Origin: Metarhizobium sp017305935
Lineage (GTDB): Bacteria; Pseudomonadota; Alphaproteobacteria; Rhizobiales; Rhizobiaceae
DNA: 64,000 nucleotides
Assembly (NCBI RefSeq): GCF_029601685.1
Contig: NZ_JARRIR010000004.1
Span: 310,001-374,000 of the forward strand
Reading direction: 5' to 3'
Shown here: positions 16,231 through 24,568 of the stretch, piece after piece
How the letters are laid out: the number at the start of each line of letters is the position of its first letter
How positions within the stretch are numbered: the stretch's first letter is position 1
Made by a program: the position numbers and the translations under genes
The notes under the pieces: generated by a model
What the model saw: the letters and a program-made list of their open reading frames with translations, nothing else
Database searches by the model: none
Told to the model about the DNA's origin: nothing

Positions 16231-16271
16231 TTTATCCATAGGACACCTTGACGATGGATTTATCCATGGAT
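16227..16271. promoter_or_regulatory. Right operator group of the phage switch
   Basis: The perfect-armed palindrome ATGGAT-TT-ATCCAT at 16254-16267 is overlapped by a further ATGGAT at 16266-16271. An imperfect copy (ATGATTTATCCAT) at 16227-16239 overlaps the repressor stop codon. The same motif lies on the left side of the repressor gene, so both transcription units are probably controlled by it. Confidence 0.6.
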
Positions 16272-16302
16272 ATGTTTTCTCCACAAACTCGATGGAGTGA
16301 AC

Positions 16303-17346
16303 ATGAGCGCGATCCGGTTCCAACCCGCGGCATCTCCGACCATAGTCCCGCTTTCCGCCATTCAGACCAACGGTGGGACGCAACCTCGGGCGGCCTTCTC
16401 TGACGAAGTCGTTGCCGATTACGCGGCAGCGATGGCAGCCGGCGCTGAATTCCCCAAGATTGTCGTCTTCTTCGACGGCACTGAATATTGGCTGGCCGAC
16501 GGATTCCACCGTCACGCCGCACTCGTGCGCAATGGCGTCACGGAAGTTGCTCCTGACATCCGCCAAGGAACCCGACGGGATGCGATCCTCTTCAGCGTCG
16601 GCGCAAACGCTTCACACGGCTTGCGCAGAACCAACGAGGACAAGCGCCGCGCTATAGCGACCCTTTTGCAGGATGCAGAGTGGTCGACATGGAGTGATCG
16701 AGCTATCGCGCGACGCTGCTCCGTTTCAGATTTCATGGTGCGGTCACTGCGAGAAAATCGCTGTGAGGAACGAACCTACGTCACCAAACACGGCACCACT
16801 GCCACCATGAACACGGCAGCCATTGGTTTGGCTACCAAACCGCTACCCGCGCAGGATTCGGTTCTGGGCGAAAAGGAAATGCAGCCTTTACCCACCCCGG
16901 TGCACAGTGAGCCGGGTGACATCGCACGAAATCCGTACCATGTCGAGGGTGATGAAGTTGGTACGAAATTCGTACCGACCTCCGATGACGAAATCACCGC
17001 CGCCGACCTCGAAAATGATCCTGGCTTTCAGAAGGCCGTGGACGCGCTGAACAACGCAAAGGCCCTTCAGGAAGCGATCGACGCGCTGCCGGCGGCAGAG
17101 CCTATGACGCCCGAGCGGGAAGCGAGGCTAGAGCGCGCCTTCGGCACCCGGGAGAACCGCGCCCACATCTCGCAGATCCTTCGCGCCGCCGAGTTGGTGC
17201 AGGAACTGCCTCCGCCGGCCGATATGGTCGCCGCGGTGCCATCGGCCCTCCACCACGCCGTCGATGTGCCGGCGCTTCTCAACGTTTCGCAATGGTTCGA
17301 GAACTTCGCACGCGCCTGGGAGCGCCGAAAAGGAGCATCCGCATGA
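16303..17346 (+). CDS. ParB/Srx-fold phage protein
   Basis: A 347-residue protein. The N-terminal third matches the ParB N-terminal/sulfiredoxin fold: VPLSAIQTNGG, then 'IVVFFDGTEYWLADGFHRHAAL' with the typical G-x-H-R motif, and a following region with KRRAIATLLQD plus an HTH-like 'WSDRAIARRCSVSDFMVRSLR'. The C-terminal half is less ordered. Such proteins in phages act in DNA binding, partition-like tasks or transcription. I chose ATG 16303, which has GGAG five bases upstream; GTG 16297 is an alternative. It heads the rightward operon behind the right operators. Confidence 0.75.
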   Translation: MSAIRFQPAASPTIVPLSAIQTNGGTQPRAAFSDEVVADYAAAMAAGAEFPKIVVFFDGTEYWLADGFHRHAALVRNGVTEVAPDIRQGTRRDAILFSVGANASHGLRRTNEDKRRAIATLLQDAEWSTWSDRAIARRCSVSDFMVRSLRENRCEERTYVTKHGTTATMNTAAIGLATKPLPAQDSVLGEKEMQPLPTPVHSEPGDIARNPYHVEGDEVGTKFVPTSDDEITAADLENDPGFQKAVDALNNAKALQEAIDALPAAEPMTPEREARLERAFGTRENRAHISQILRAAELVQELPPPADMVAAVPSALHHAVDVPALLNVSQWFENFARAWERRKGASA

Positions 17347-17822
17347 CAGCTTACTCCAACACCGTCAACAAGGCCGTGGAGACGGCACTTGCAGGCGACG
17401 GTTTCAACGCCCGCACCCTCGCGCCGACGGTTTACGACCGGATCAGCCGTGTCGATCGCAAGCGCACCAGCATCGCAACGATCACTCGAGACCTTCGCGA
17501 AGCAGCCAATGCCATGGCCAAGAACGCGATGAAGGCTCACGACGACAAGCAGTTCGGCTTCAGCTTCCTGCTGCTTCCCGGCGCCGTGGCGGTTGATGAC
17601 GACGAGACCAAGGTCAAGCTGACGCTGTCCCTGTCCCGTGTCGAATACCGCAAAGCGATTGATGTCCGCCGCAAGCGCGAGCGATCGATGGGTGAAGTCG
17701 CCAGTGAGATGGAGTTGGCCGAAAAGGTCGCGGCACCCTATTGGGACCATCACCCTGACTGGACATTCGGCCAATGCATCGAGCAGGCCGAGAAGGATTC
17801 CGAGGCGGGAGAAGCGGCATGA
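17343..17822 (+). CDS. Hypothetical phage protein
   Basis: A 159-residue protein beginning MTAYSNTVNKAVETALAG, coupled to the ParB-like gene and to the next gene by ATGA overlaps. It is mixed alpha/beta (FGFSFLLLPGAVAVDDDETKV) with an Arg/Lys-rich helix near residue 105. The function is unknown. Confidence 0.65.
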   Translation: MTAYSNTVNKAVETALAGDGFNARTLAPTVYDRISRVDRKRTSIATITRDLREAANAMAKNAMKAHDDKQFGFSFLLLPGAVAVDDDETKVKLTLSLSRVEYRKAIDVRRKRERSMGEVASEMELAEKVAAPYWDHHPDWTFGQCIEQAEKDSEAGEAA

Positions 17823-18292
17823 CCATCGAGGATCGAGCCCGCGAGGCGGCAAAGGAGATTTTCGATCGGTGCGTGGACGAGGATGTGACGAAACCCATCA
17901 TCGACGAGATCCAGAAAACGCACATGCTGTCGAAAGGTGATCTTGCATGGGCGCGTGGGCAGATCGCCAGTGCGCGAACGGAAGCGTGCGCCGAGTTCGA
18001 AGAGCGCATCGTCGAAAGAGCATCCGTGATGCTGACCCAGGTAGAGACGATCGGTCGCAAGATCGCAGAAGCCGAAACTCTGCATCACCCGCTCCCATGG
18101 TCGAAGATGGACCTCATCCAGATGAGCGATCTCGTCGCTCTCAAGCTCGCCTCAGAACTCTGGGAAGAAAACACCAACAGCATTGCCTTCAAGAGCGAAT
18201 TCACGGCCGCGCTTGTTGCCAAGGGCCAGCAAGCATTCGTCGATCGCATTGCCGAACTGAGCGTGGCGGGCAGCCCGCCTGGCAAAGCCTGA
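17819..18292 (+). CDS. Hypothetical phage protein
   Basis: A 157-residue, charged and mostly helical protein (MTIEDRAREAAKEIFDR...). The start is set by the ATGA overlap with the previous gene. About 50 bases separate it from the next gene. No domain was recognised. Confidence 0.65.
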   Translation: MTIEDRAREAAKEIFDRCVDEDVTKPIIDEIQKTHMLSKGDLAWARGQIASARTEACAEFEERIVERASVMLTQVETIGRKIAEAETLHHPLPWSKMDLIQMSDLVALKLASELWEENTNSIAFKSEFTAALVAKGQQAFVDRIAELSVAGSPPGKA

Positions 18293-18342
18293 TTTTTAGC
18301 CCGCGATAGACGGGCACCATCATCGAAACACGGAGAAGATCA

Positions 18343-19008
18343 ATGAACAGACCGATTCAGTCTGCCGCCGAAGGCATGCCGAAAATCTCCCGTCGAACCG
18401 CATTGGCCTCGATAGCCGCCACCATCGCGGCGCCGGCGACCGCCAGCGAGACCAGTTCCGTTGCACTAGACGGTTTGCTGGCCCGACATCGCGAAGCTGT
18501 TGCTGTAGCTGATGCCGCCGGTGAGCGCGTCAGAGCGATCGAGGACGGACCGACGCTTAAGGTCCTTCCCGCCGTCCGCGTTCGCCTGGGCGATCTGCCG
18601 GTCTACGCCAAGTCCGAAGAAGCGATCGAGCGGCATTTCGCTTCCAAGGATCCCGGCCGGTTCATCTCGGAACAGAACCGCAAGCTTCCCAAGCACGTCG
18701 AAGCTCGCCGACGCTGGCAGCAGGAGCGATCGGCAAAGCTGTCCGAGTTCCGGAGGCTCACGGCCCAGGAGAAGGCGCTTGAGGACCAGTCCGGCCTCAC
18801 AGCCGCAATGGCATCCGCGGAACGTGCCTTCGCGGCCATGTGGTCGATTGAGCAGCAAATCATCGTCTACGTGCCTGTGAGCCTCGCTGAGGCGGCACAG
18901 AAGGCAGAATGGTGCGTTGCTGCCTGGGGCTCATCGCTCCGCTATCACGCCGACGGCGAAAATGCTCTCCTGAACGCGTTAACCGCAATCGCAAGGGCAA
19001 AGCCATGA
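18343..19008 (+). CDS. Phage protein with a Tat-like N-terminus
   Basis: A 221-residue protein. Residues about 14-36 (KISRRTALASIAATIAAPATA) have the S-R-R-T-x-L motif, hydrophobic stretch and A-x-A end of a twin-arginine signal, so it may be exported. The rest is a long charged helical region (RRRWQQERSAKLSEFRRLTA) likely to form a coiled coil. This is the second phage gene in the window with a Tat-like start. No enzymatic motif is visible. Confidence 0.62.
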   Translation: MNRPIQSAAEGMPKISRRTALASIAATIAAPATASETSSVALDGLLARHREAVAVADAAGERVRAIEDGPTLKVLPAVRVRLGDLPVYAKSEEAIERHFASKDPGRFISEQNRKLPKHVEARRRWQQERSAKLSEFRRLTAQEKALEDQSGLTAAMASAERAFAAMWSIEQQIIVYVPVSLAEAAQKAEWCVAAWGSSLRYHADGENALLNALTAIARAKP

Positions 19009-19187
19009 CCACCAACGAAAAACTGCCGACAGCAGAATATCTGGAAGCACGCGAAGCATTCTTGGAGTTCGTCAGAGCACTGGCACGGTGGGCTGCTCGC
19101 AGGGATTTCGAGGAAATGTATGGGCCATCACGCCCTGTGGATAGCGGGGAAATCGGGGGAAAGCAGCCATGTCCACACCCGCGCTAA
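19005..19187 (+). CDS. Small phage protein
   Basis: A 60-residue protein coupled to the previous gene by ATGA. The first 45 residues are a charged amphipathic helix (YLEAREAFLEFVRALARWAA). It overlaps the start of the next small gene by 19 bases. The function is unknown. Confidence 0.55.
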   Translation: MTTNEKLPTAEYLEAREAFLEFVRALARWAARRDFEEMYGPSRPVDSGEIGGKQPCPHPR

Positions 19188-19339
19188 TCCGAAAGCAAGA
19201 CATGCAGCGCGCCGCCGAGGTCGCGAAATCCACCGGTTGTCGCATTGAAATCAAGGTCGGCGATGCGGTTTTTACCGTCATCCCCGATGCACCGGCCGGC
19301 AAGGAGCCCGGAATTGACTATTCCAGACCAAGCCTATGA
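19169..19339 (+). CDS. Small protein next to the integrase
   Basis: A 56-residue protein, MSTPALIRKQDMQRAAEVAK..., then a short beta-rich part (RIEIKVGDAVFTVIP). Small proteins of this kind with a R-x-D-x-x-R-A-A helix are common just before integrase genes in rhizobial prophages. A role as an excision or integration helper is a guess from position. Confidence 0.6.
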   Translation: MSTPALIRKQDMQRAAEVAKSTGCRIEIKVGDAVFTVIPDAPAGKEPGIDYSRPSL

Positions 19340-20444
19340 TGCTTCGGGCATGCCCCGGAAACAGTACCCCCACGTTCACAAACAGCAGACCCGCCACGGA
19401 AAGTGGGTCTTCTATTTTCGCATCGGCAAGGGGAAGCGCATCCGCCTTCCGAACCCGACCGATGCCACCTTCAAGGCCGCGTACATGGCCGCACTGACAG
19501 GCGGGAAGCCCCTGCCGGTCGAGAAGGTCTATGAAGGCACCCTGAAATGGCTATGGGACCGCTACACGACCGAGAGCGCGAAGTGGGCGGGATATAGTGC
19601 CGCCACGCAGAAACAGCAGCGGCTGATCATGCTGAAGGTGCTGGAGAAGAATGCGCGACATTCGCTGAACGCGTTCACGCAGGACGTCATCCAGGAAGGT
19701 GTGGACAAGCGGCACGAAACGCCCGCGGCCGCGGCGAACTTCCTGAAGACGATGAAGGGGATGTTTTCGTGGGGAAAGAAGATGCGCCTTGTGTCGGTCG
19801 ATCCGACTATCGGCGTTGAACCGCCCAGCTACAAGACGGATGGATTCCCGCCGTGGACGGTCGAGGACGTCGTAGCATTCAGGACCGCGCACAAGGTTGG
19901 CACGGTGGAACGGTTGGCCATGGAGCTTATGCTACTCGCGGGCCTGCGCCGATCCGACGTTGTTGTCGTCGGCCGGCAACATATCAGCGGCCGGGTGCTG
20001 TCTATAGACACAGCAAAGACCGGCGCGCGGATCACGGTGGAGCTTTCTGACGAGTTGGTGAAGATGATCGAAGCAACGCCACGGAAGGGCCTTCACCTCG
20101 TCGAGAATGCCTTCGGGAAGGCCTTTACCAAGGAGAGCTTCGGCAACTGGTTCCGCATCAAATGCACGGAAGCGAACGTCACCAAGTCGGCGCATGGGCT
20201 TCGAAAACTCAGCGCAACACTGGCGGCAGAAGGCGGCGCGGCGACCCATCAACTACTCGCGCAATACGGCTGGACGAACATCGCAACAGCCGAAATCTAC
20301 ACCAAAGGCGTCGATAGAAAGCGTCTCGGGATCGAGGCAAGTCGCATCGTCGCGGACCAGATCGGGAACATAAAAATCCCTCACCCAAATCAAAGTGAGG
20401 GGAAAAATTCAGAAAATAAAGCAAAAACAAATACTAAGCGATAG
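19314..20444 (+). CDS. int: Tyrosine-type phage integrase
   Basis: A 376-residue site-specific recombinase that would insert and excise the prophage. Catalytic residues are visible: Arg in LLAGLRRSDVVV (about residue 212), Lys in DTAKTGARITV (about 235), HxxR in SAHGLRKL (His 294, Arg 297), Trp in the usual His position in QYGWTNI (about 320) and the nucleophile Tyr in EIYTKG (about 329). The N-terminal third holds the arm- and core-binding parts. TTG at 19314 is chosen for the GGAG seven bases before it; ATG 19350 (MPRKQYPHVHKQQTR) is an alternative with no such site. It is the last phage gene at this end. Confidence 0.9.
   Translation: MTIPDQAYDASGMPRKQYPHVHKQQTRHGKWVFYFRIGKGKRIRLPNPTDATFKAAYMAALTGGKPLPVEKVYEGTLKWLWDRYTTESAKWAGYSAATQKQQRLIMLKVLEKNARHSLNAFTQDVIQEGVDKRHETPAAAANFLKTMKGMFSWGKKMRLVSVDPTIGVEPPSYKTDGFPPWTVEDVVAFRTAHKVGTVERLAMELMLLAGLRRSDVVVVGRQHISGRVLSIDTAKTGARITVELSDELVKMIEATPRKGLHLVENAFGKAFTKESFGNWFRIKCTEANVTKSAHGLRKLSATLAAEGGAATHQLLAQYGWTNIATAEIYTKGVDRKRLGIEASRIVADQIGNIKIPHPNQSEGKNSENKAKTNTKR
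20378..20402 (-). terminator. Hairpin at the prophage/chromosome end
   Basis: CCCTCAC (20378-20384) pairs with GTGAGGG (20395-20401) around a 10-base loop. On the minus strand the stem is followed by ATTTTTA, so it could stop transcription entering the prophage from the chromosome. It lies inside the integrase 3' end. Confidence 0.4.
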
Positions 20445-20448
20445 GCCT

Positions 20449-20473
20449 GTGGGCTCTCATCGCCCACCATTTT
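20449..20473 (+). terminator. Terminator of the rightward prophage operon
   Basis: A GTGGGC/GCCCAC stem with a 7-base loop, followed by CATTTTC, begins 5 bases after the integrase stop. The U run is weak, so efficiency is uncertain. Confidence 0.45.
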
Positions 20474-20629
20474 CTCACTTCCTCCATATTTTTGTAGAAT
20501 TCCGTGGTACCGTAGCACCGATTGCCGCGCTTCGAAGCGGCTGCCTATCCGGCGGGCAACGCTTTTCTCCTTCTTTCTATCGCAAGTTTGCAGGCGCGGA
20601 CGTAGATGCGCGTCAAGGGTGGCAATCGA

Positions 20630-20654
20630 CCAAAACTGGTGACACCAGTTTTGG
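20630..20654. promoter_or_regulatory. Perfect 25-bp palindrome with a GntR/FadR-like core
   Basis: The arms CCAAAACTGGTG and CACCAGTTTTGG flank a single A. The core TGGTGACACCA fits the TGGT-N3-ACCA pattern recognised by FadR-type GntR regulators. It lies 68 bases upstream of the metalloprotease start, where an operator would be expected. No U-run follows, so a terminator is less likely. Confidence 0.55.
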
Positions 20655-20721
20655 CGTTTTGGTGCGCGAGACCGGCCCATTAATCCTTCCTCCAGTTTCA
20701 ACTCTCTGGGGGATTCAGAGC

Positions 20722-22371
20722 ATGCCAGCCGGTGGTACCGCCGTCGCGACGACGGGCATTTCCTATATTGATGGGATTCTTTACGGAACCAAGTGGAACT
20801 CCAATACGCTGACCTACAGCTTTCCGACGCTGGCGGCGCAGGTGACCGGCTATGCGCCGGGCGCGGAAAACCCGGTGGAGAACACCGCTCCCTTCGAGGC
20901 GCTGACCGAGGCGCAGAAGGCGGTGATGCTGCGGGCGCTGGCGCACTGGTCCGGCGTCGCCAACATCCATTTCGTCGAATCGGCCAATCCGTCCGATTCG
21001 GATATCCGCATCTACTGGTACAAGAGCGCCGACAACTCGACCGCCCAGGTCGTCGACTTTCCCGGCGACAAGGCCGAGTCGGGCGATGTGCAGCTCGGCG
21101 GCGGCATGGATCCGGCCCTACCTTGGTCCGAAGGCACCTATGAATTCACCACGCTGCTGCATGAACTCGGCCATGCGCTCGGCCTGAAGCATCCGCATGA
21201 TGCGATCGGCAGCTTCCCATCCGTCGATACTTCGATCGATTCGGTGGAATCGTCGGTCATGAGCTACAGCAGCTATATCGGGGAAAACTCCGGCGAAGGT
21301 TACACGATCCAGGCCGGCAGCTTTCCGATCGGTCCGATGATGAACGATATCGCCGCCATCCAGGCGCTGTACGGGCCGAACCGGACGACTCAGGCCGGCG
21401 ACAATGTCTACAAGTTCGATCCGAATACGCCTGTCGTCTTCGTCACGCCCTGGGATGCCGGCGGCACCGACACCTATGATTTTCAGGCTTATGCCAGCAA
21501 CCTGACTGTCGACCTGCGTGCAGGCGCCTGGACGAATCTCGGCGGGCAATACGCCATCCTCGGCGCCGAAGGCCAAATGGCGCGCGGCAATATCGCCAAC
21601 CCCTATCTTTACAATGGCGAAACCGCCAGCTTGATCGAAAACGCCATCGGCGGCAGCGGTGACGACACCATCCACGGCAACCAGCTCGCCAATATCCTGA
21701 CCGGCAATGGCGGCCAGAACACGCTCTACGGCTACGATGGCAACGACACGCTTTATGGCGGCAGTGGCAACGACATCCTCGACGGCGGCGCGGGCGACGA
21801 CCTGCTGGTCGGCGGCGGCGGCTCGGACAGGCTGATCGGCGGCAGTGGCCTCGATACGGCGGTCATCGACGGCGCGCGCTCCACCTTCGGCGTCAAGATC
21901 AAGGACGGCGCAGTGACGCTGACTTCGTCCTCCGAAACCAGCCTGACCGAAGTCGAGCGCATCAAGTTCAGCGATGGTACCCTCGCCTTCGACCTGGAGG
22001 GACATGCCGGCCAGCTTTTCCGCCTCTACAAGGCGGCATTCGACCGCGCCGCCGACGCCGGCGGTTCCGGCTACTGGATCCGCAAGCTCGACGCCAATGA
22101 ACTCAGCCTGCAGCAAACAGCCAAGCTTTTCCTGAGCTCGCCGGAATTTTCGGCCCGCTACGGCTCGATGAACGACAACCAGAAATATGTCGAGGCGCTC
22201 TACAGCAACGTGCTCGGCCGCTCCTCCGAAAAGGCCGGCATGGATTACTGGGTGGGTGCGCTGAATTCCGGCGAATACTCCCAGGACAAGGTGCTGGCCT
22301 TCTTCGCCGACAGCACCGAGAACAAGGGCCTGCAATCCGCCTTCCTCAATGACGGCCTCTGGTACGTCTAA
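20722..22371 (+). CDS. Secreted serralysin-like RTX metalloprotease
   Basis: A 549-residue zinc protease. The metzincin motif HELGHALGLKHP is at about residues 147-158 and the Met-turn VMSYSSY follows. RTX calcium-binding repeats (GGSGDDTIHG, GYDGNDTLYGGSGNDILDGG) fill about residues 308-380, and the C-terminal 120 residues resemble a DUF4214 domain (LFRLYKAAFDRAAD). There is no N-terminal signal; RTX proteins of this type leave through a type I secretion system, which is not in the window. ATG 20722 has GGGGGA upstream. It could degrade external proteins. It stands alone, next to the prophage end. Confidence 0.88.
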   Translation: MPAGGTAVATTGISYIDGILYGTKWNSNTLTYSFPTLAAQVTGYAPGAENPVENTAPFEALTEAQKAVMLRALAHWSGVANIHFVESANPSDSDIRIYWYKSADNSTAQVVDFPGDKAESGDVQLGGGMDPALPWSEGTYEFTTLLHELGHALGLKHPHDAIGSFPSVDTSIDSVESSVMSYSSYIGENSGEGYTIQAGSFPIGPMMNDIAAIQALYGPNRTTQAGDNVYKFDPNTPVVFVTPWDAGGTDTYDFQAYASNLTVDLRAGAWTNLGGQYAILGAEGQMARGNIANPYLYNGETASLIENAIGGSGDDTIHGNQLANILTGNGGQNTLYGYDGNDTLYGGSGNDILDGGAGDDLLVGGGGSDRLIGGSGLDTAVIDGARSTFGVKIKDGAVTLTSSSETSLTEVERIKFSDGTLAFDLEGHAGQLFRLYKAAFDRAADAGGSGYWIRKLDANELSLQQTAKLFLSSPEFSARYGSMNDNQKYVEALYSNVLGRSSEKAGMDYWVGALNSGEYSQDKVLAFFADSTENKGLQSAFLNDGLWYV

Positions 22372-22382
22372 CCCGGCAATTC

Positions 22383-22418
22383 ACCGCGTGGCGGGCCAAG
22401 GCCTGCCGCGCGGCTTTT
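22383..22418 (+). terminator. Terminator of the metalloprotease gene
   Basis: A long GC-rich hairpin, with arms at about 22384-22397 and 22400-22413 and two mismatches, is followed by CTTTTC. It begins 12 bases after the stop codon. Confidence 0.65.
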
Positions 22419-22419
22419 C

Positions 22420-22983
22420 TCATGCCCGCCGGTTGGCAGCGATCCAGGCGGCGAATCGCTCCATGAAACCGGAGAGGAATTTTTTCGTTTCGTCCTTGGC
22501 CAGTTTGCCGTCGTCATCCAGCAGGCCGGCCACGCCGCCGATATAGGCCTCCGGCTGCTGCAAGGTCGGGATATCGAGAAACACCAGCGACTGGCGCAGA
22601 TGATGATTGGCGCCGAAGCCGCCGATTGCGCCCGGCGACACGCTGACGACGGCGCCCGGCTTGCCGCTCCAAACGCTCTTGCCATAAGGCCGCGATCCGA
22701 CATCCAGGGCGTTTTTCAAGACCGCCGGCACCGAACGGTTATATTCCGGCGTCACGAACAGCACGGCATCGAAGCCGCGCACCTTGTCACGAAAAGCGGT
22801 CCAAGCCGCTGGCGGTGTGCCCTCGTCGTCGAAATCCTGGTTGTAGAGCGGCAGGTCGCCGATTTCGACGATCTCCAGTTTCAGATTTTCAGGGGCGAGC
22901 CCGATCAGGGCATGAGCGATCTTGCGATTGAACGAGGCTTTTCGCAGGCTGCCGACAAAAACCGCGACGGATGAACTGGTCAT
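22420..22983 (-). CDS. NADPH-dependent FMN reductase family protein
   Basis: A 187-residue flavoprotein of the NADPH-dependent FMN reductase/chromate reductase type. VGSLRKASFNRKIAHAL (about residues 10-26) is the phosphate-binding loop of the flavodoxin-like fold, and LFVTPEYNRSVPAVLKNALD (about 74-93) is the signature segment of the family. It reduces FMN or quinones in the cytoplasm and may protect against oxidative stress. ATG 22983 has AAGGAG. It is convergent with the metalloprotease gene and divergent from selD. Confidence 0.85.
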   Translation of the reverse strand: MTSSSVAVFVGSLRKASFNRKIAHALIGLAPENLKLEIVEIGDLPLYNQDFDDEGTPPAAWTAFRDKVRGFDAVLFVTPEYNRSVPAVLKNALDVGSRPYGKSVWSGKPGAVVSVSPGAIGGFGANHHLRQSLVFLDIPTLQQPEAYIGGVAGLLDDDGKLAKDETKKFLSGFMERFAAWIAANRRA

Positions 22984-23097
22984 GATGTTCTCCTTGGTTG
23001 ACACCAGAAGAATATGGCGGCTCCATCGGCTTGCAAGCGCCGGCTTGCAAAACCGGCAAGCAGCCATATCTGATGAAACGCGATGTCAGGAGATCCC

Positions 23098-24144
23098 ATG
23101 CACTCTGCCCCTCGCCTCACCGAACTTGCCCATGGCGGCGGCTGTGGCTGCAAGCTGGCGCCCTCCGTGCTGCAATCCCTGCTGGCGCGGCAGCCGGCAA
23201 TGCAAGCCTTTGCACCGCTACTGGTCGGCAGCGAAGCTGCCGACGATGCGGCCGTCTGGCAGGTGGACGACAAGACCTGCGTCATCGCCACCACCGATTT
23301 TTTCATGCCGGTGGTCGACGATCCCCATGATTTCGGGCGCATCGCGGCGACCAATGCCATTTCCGACATCTATGCCATGGGCGGGCGGCCGATCATGGCG
23401 CTCGCCATCCTCGGCATGCCGATCGGCAAGCTGGCGCACGAAACCATCGCCCGCATCCTCGAAGGCGGGGCGAGCATCTGCGCCGAGGCCGGCATTCCCG
23501 TCGCCGGCGGCCATTCGATCGATTCGGTCGAACCGATCTACGGTCTGGCTGTCATCGGCCTGTGCTCACCGGAAAAATTGCGGCGCAATGGCGGGGCGCG
23601 GCCGGGCGACGCGCTGATCCTGACCAAGGGGCTCGGCGTCGGCATCTATTCGGCGGCGATCAAGAAGAATGCCTTGCCGGAAGGCTGTTATGCCGAAATG
23701 CTGGCCTCGACCACGCTGCTCAACCGCATCGGCGCCGATCTTGCCGACGATCCGCATGTGCATGCACTGACCGATGTCACCGGCTTCGGCATTCTCGGTC
23801 ACGGGCTGGAGATGGCGCGCGCCTCGGGTCTGCGGCTCGAAGTCGACCTTGCCGCCCTGCCCTTCCTTTCCCAGGCGCAATCGCTGGCGCGCGAAGGCTT
23901 CATAACCGGCGCCTCGCAGCGCAACTGGGCGAGCTATGGCGCCGATGTCGACCTGCCGGAGGCCTTGCCGGACTGGCAGAGGCTGCTTCTGGCCGATCCG
24001 CAGACCTCCGGTGGGCTTCTGGTTGCCTGTTCGGCTGACAAGGCCGATTCGATTTGCGAGACGATTCGCGGCGCCGGTTATCCGCTGGCTTCAATCGTCG
24101 GAAAAGCGTCGGAAGGACCGGCGCGGATCGTCGTACAGGCCTGA
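23098..24144 (+). CDS. selD: Selenide, water dikinase
   Basis: A 348-residue enzyme that makes selenophosphate from selenide and ATP, the selenium donor for selenocysteine-tRNA. The glycine-rich active-site loop HGGGCGCKLAP has Cys16 and Lys19 in the positions of the E. coli catalytic pair. The 'ATTDFFMPVVDDPHDFGRIAATNAISDIYAMGG' region (about residues 62-95), quoted here only by its first and last parts, is the ATP/Mg site. ATG 23098 has AGGAG. It is divergent from the selB-selA operon but functionally part of it. Confidence 0.95.
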   Translation: MHSAPRLTELAHGGGCGCKLAPSVLQSLLARQPAMQAFAPLLVGSEAADDAAVWQVDDKTCVIATTDFFMPVVDDPHDFGRIAATNAISDIYAMGGRPIMALAILGMPIGKLAHETIARILEGGASICAEAGIPVAGGHSIDSVEPIYGLAVIGLCSPEKLRRNGGARPGDALILTKGLGVGIYSAAIKKNALPEGCYAEMLASTTLLNRIGADLADDPHVHALTDVTGFGILGHGLEMARASGLRLEVDLAALPFLSQAQSLAREGFITGASQRNWASYGADVDLPEALPDWQRLLLADPQTSGGLLVACSADKADSICETIRGAGYPLASIVGKASEGPARIVVQA

Positions 24145-24199
24145 ACGTGGAACCGGACGGGCTAGGTTTCGTTTTGAACAAACAGCGAAGGAGAAGGCC

Positions 24200-24541
24200 A
24201 TGCCGAGGTTGAAGACCGCCCTTGCCGCCGGCGCGATATCCCTTTTTGCCATGGCGCCCATGACACTGGCGCAGACGAAGAGCGTCGACCCGATCACCAC
24301 CTGCGCCACCCCGTCCGGCAAGGCCGAGCCGGCGACGCCGCCGGACAGGACGAGCTCCGATGGCACCGCTCCCGGCAATGCCGGCTCCACCGGCTGGACG
24401 GGCGGCACCGGCGGCGTGCAAATCGGCACCAATCCGCAAGGCGCGACCGAACATTCGCAGACATGGCAACCGCCGACAGCCCGCGGCCTCGACCTGACCA
24501 TGACGCCGCCGGAAAAGCCCGCCGACAACAAGGCCTGCTGA
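24200..24541 (+). CDS. Small exported protein
   Basis: A 113-residue protein with a classic signal peptide (MPRLKTALAAGAISLFAMAPMTLAQ) and a Pro/Gly/Thr-rich, probably unfolded mature part ending in a Cys. The segment GGTGGVQIGTNPQGATEHS followed by a WQPP motif is of a kind I associate with small rhizobial exported proteins. The function is unknown. AAGGAG precedes ATG 24200. It follows selD by 55 bases and may be in its operon. Confidence 0.7.
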   Translation: MPRLKTALAAGAISLFAMAPMTLAQTKSVDPITTCATPSGKAEPATPPDRTSSDGTAPGNAGSTGWTGGTGGVQIGTNPQGATEHSQTWQPPTARGLDLTMTPPEKPADNKAC

Positions 24542-24568
24542 TATAGCTTTCAAGGAATAGACGCCGGC

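Larger units (their letters stand above)
1..20444. mobile_element. Prophage (one end; continues past the left edge of the window)
   Basis: A continuous block of phage-type genes. Head and packaging genes (terminase, portal, scaffold, capsid) and early genes are on the minus strand; a divergent CI-like repressor and the accessory genes that end in a tyrosine integrase are on the plus strand. The integrase ends at 20444 and ordinary chromosomal genes follow, so this is probably one prophage boundary. The other boundary and the tail and lysis genes lie outside the window. Nearly all early genes overlap by four bases (ATGA/GTGA), which is typical of a functional phage operon, and no capsid, terminase or repressor gene in view is broken. 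I could not identify the att core because only one end is visible. Confidence 0.93.
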
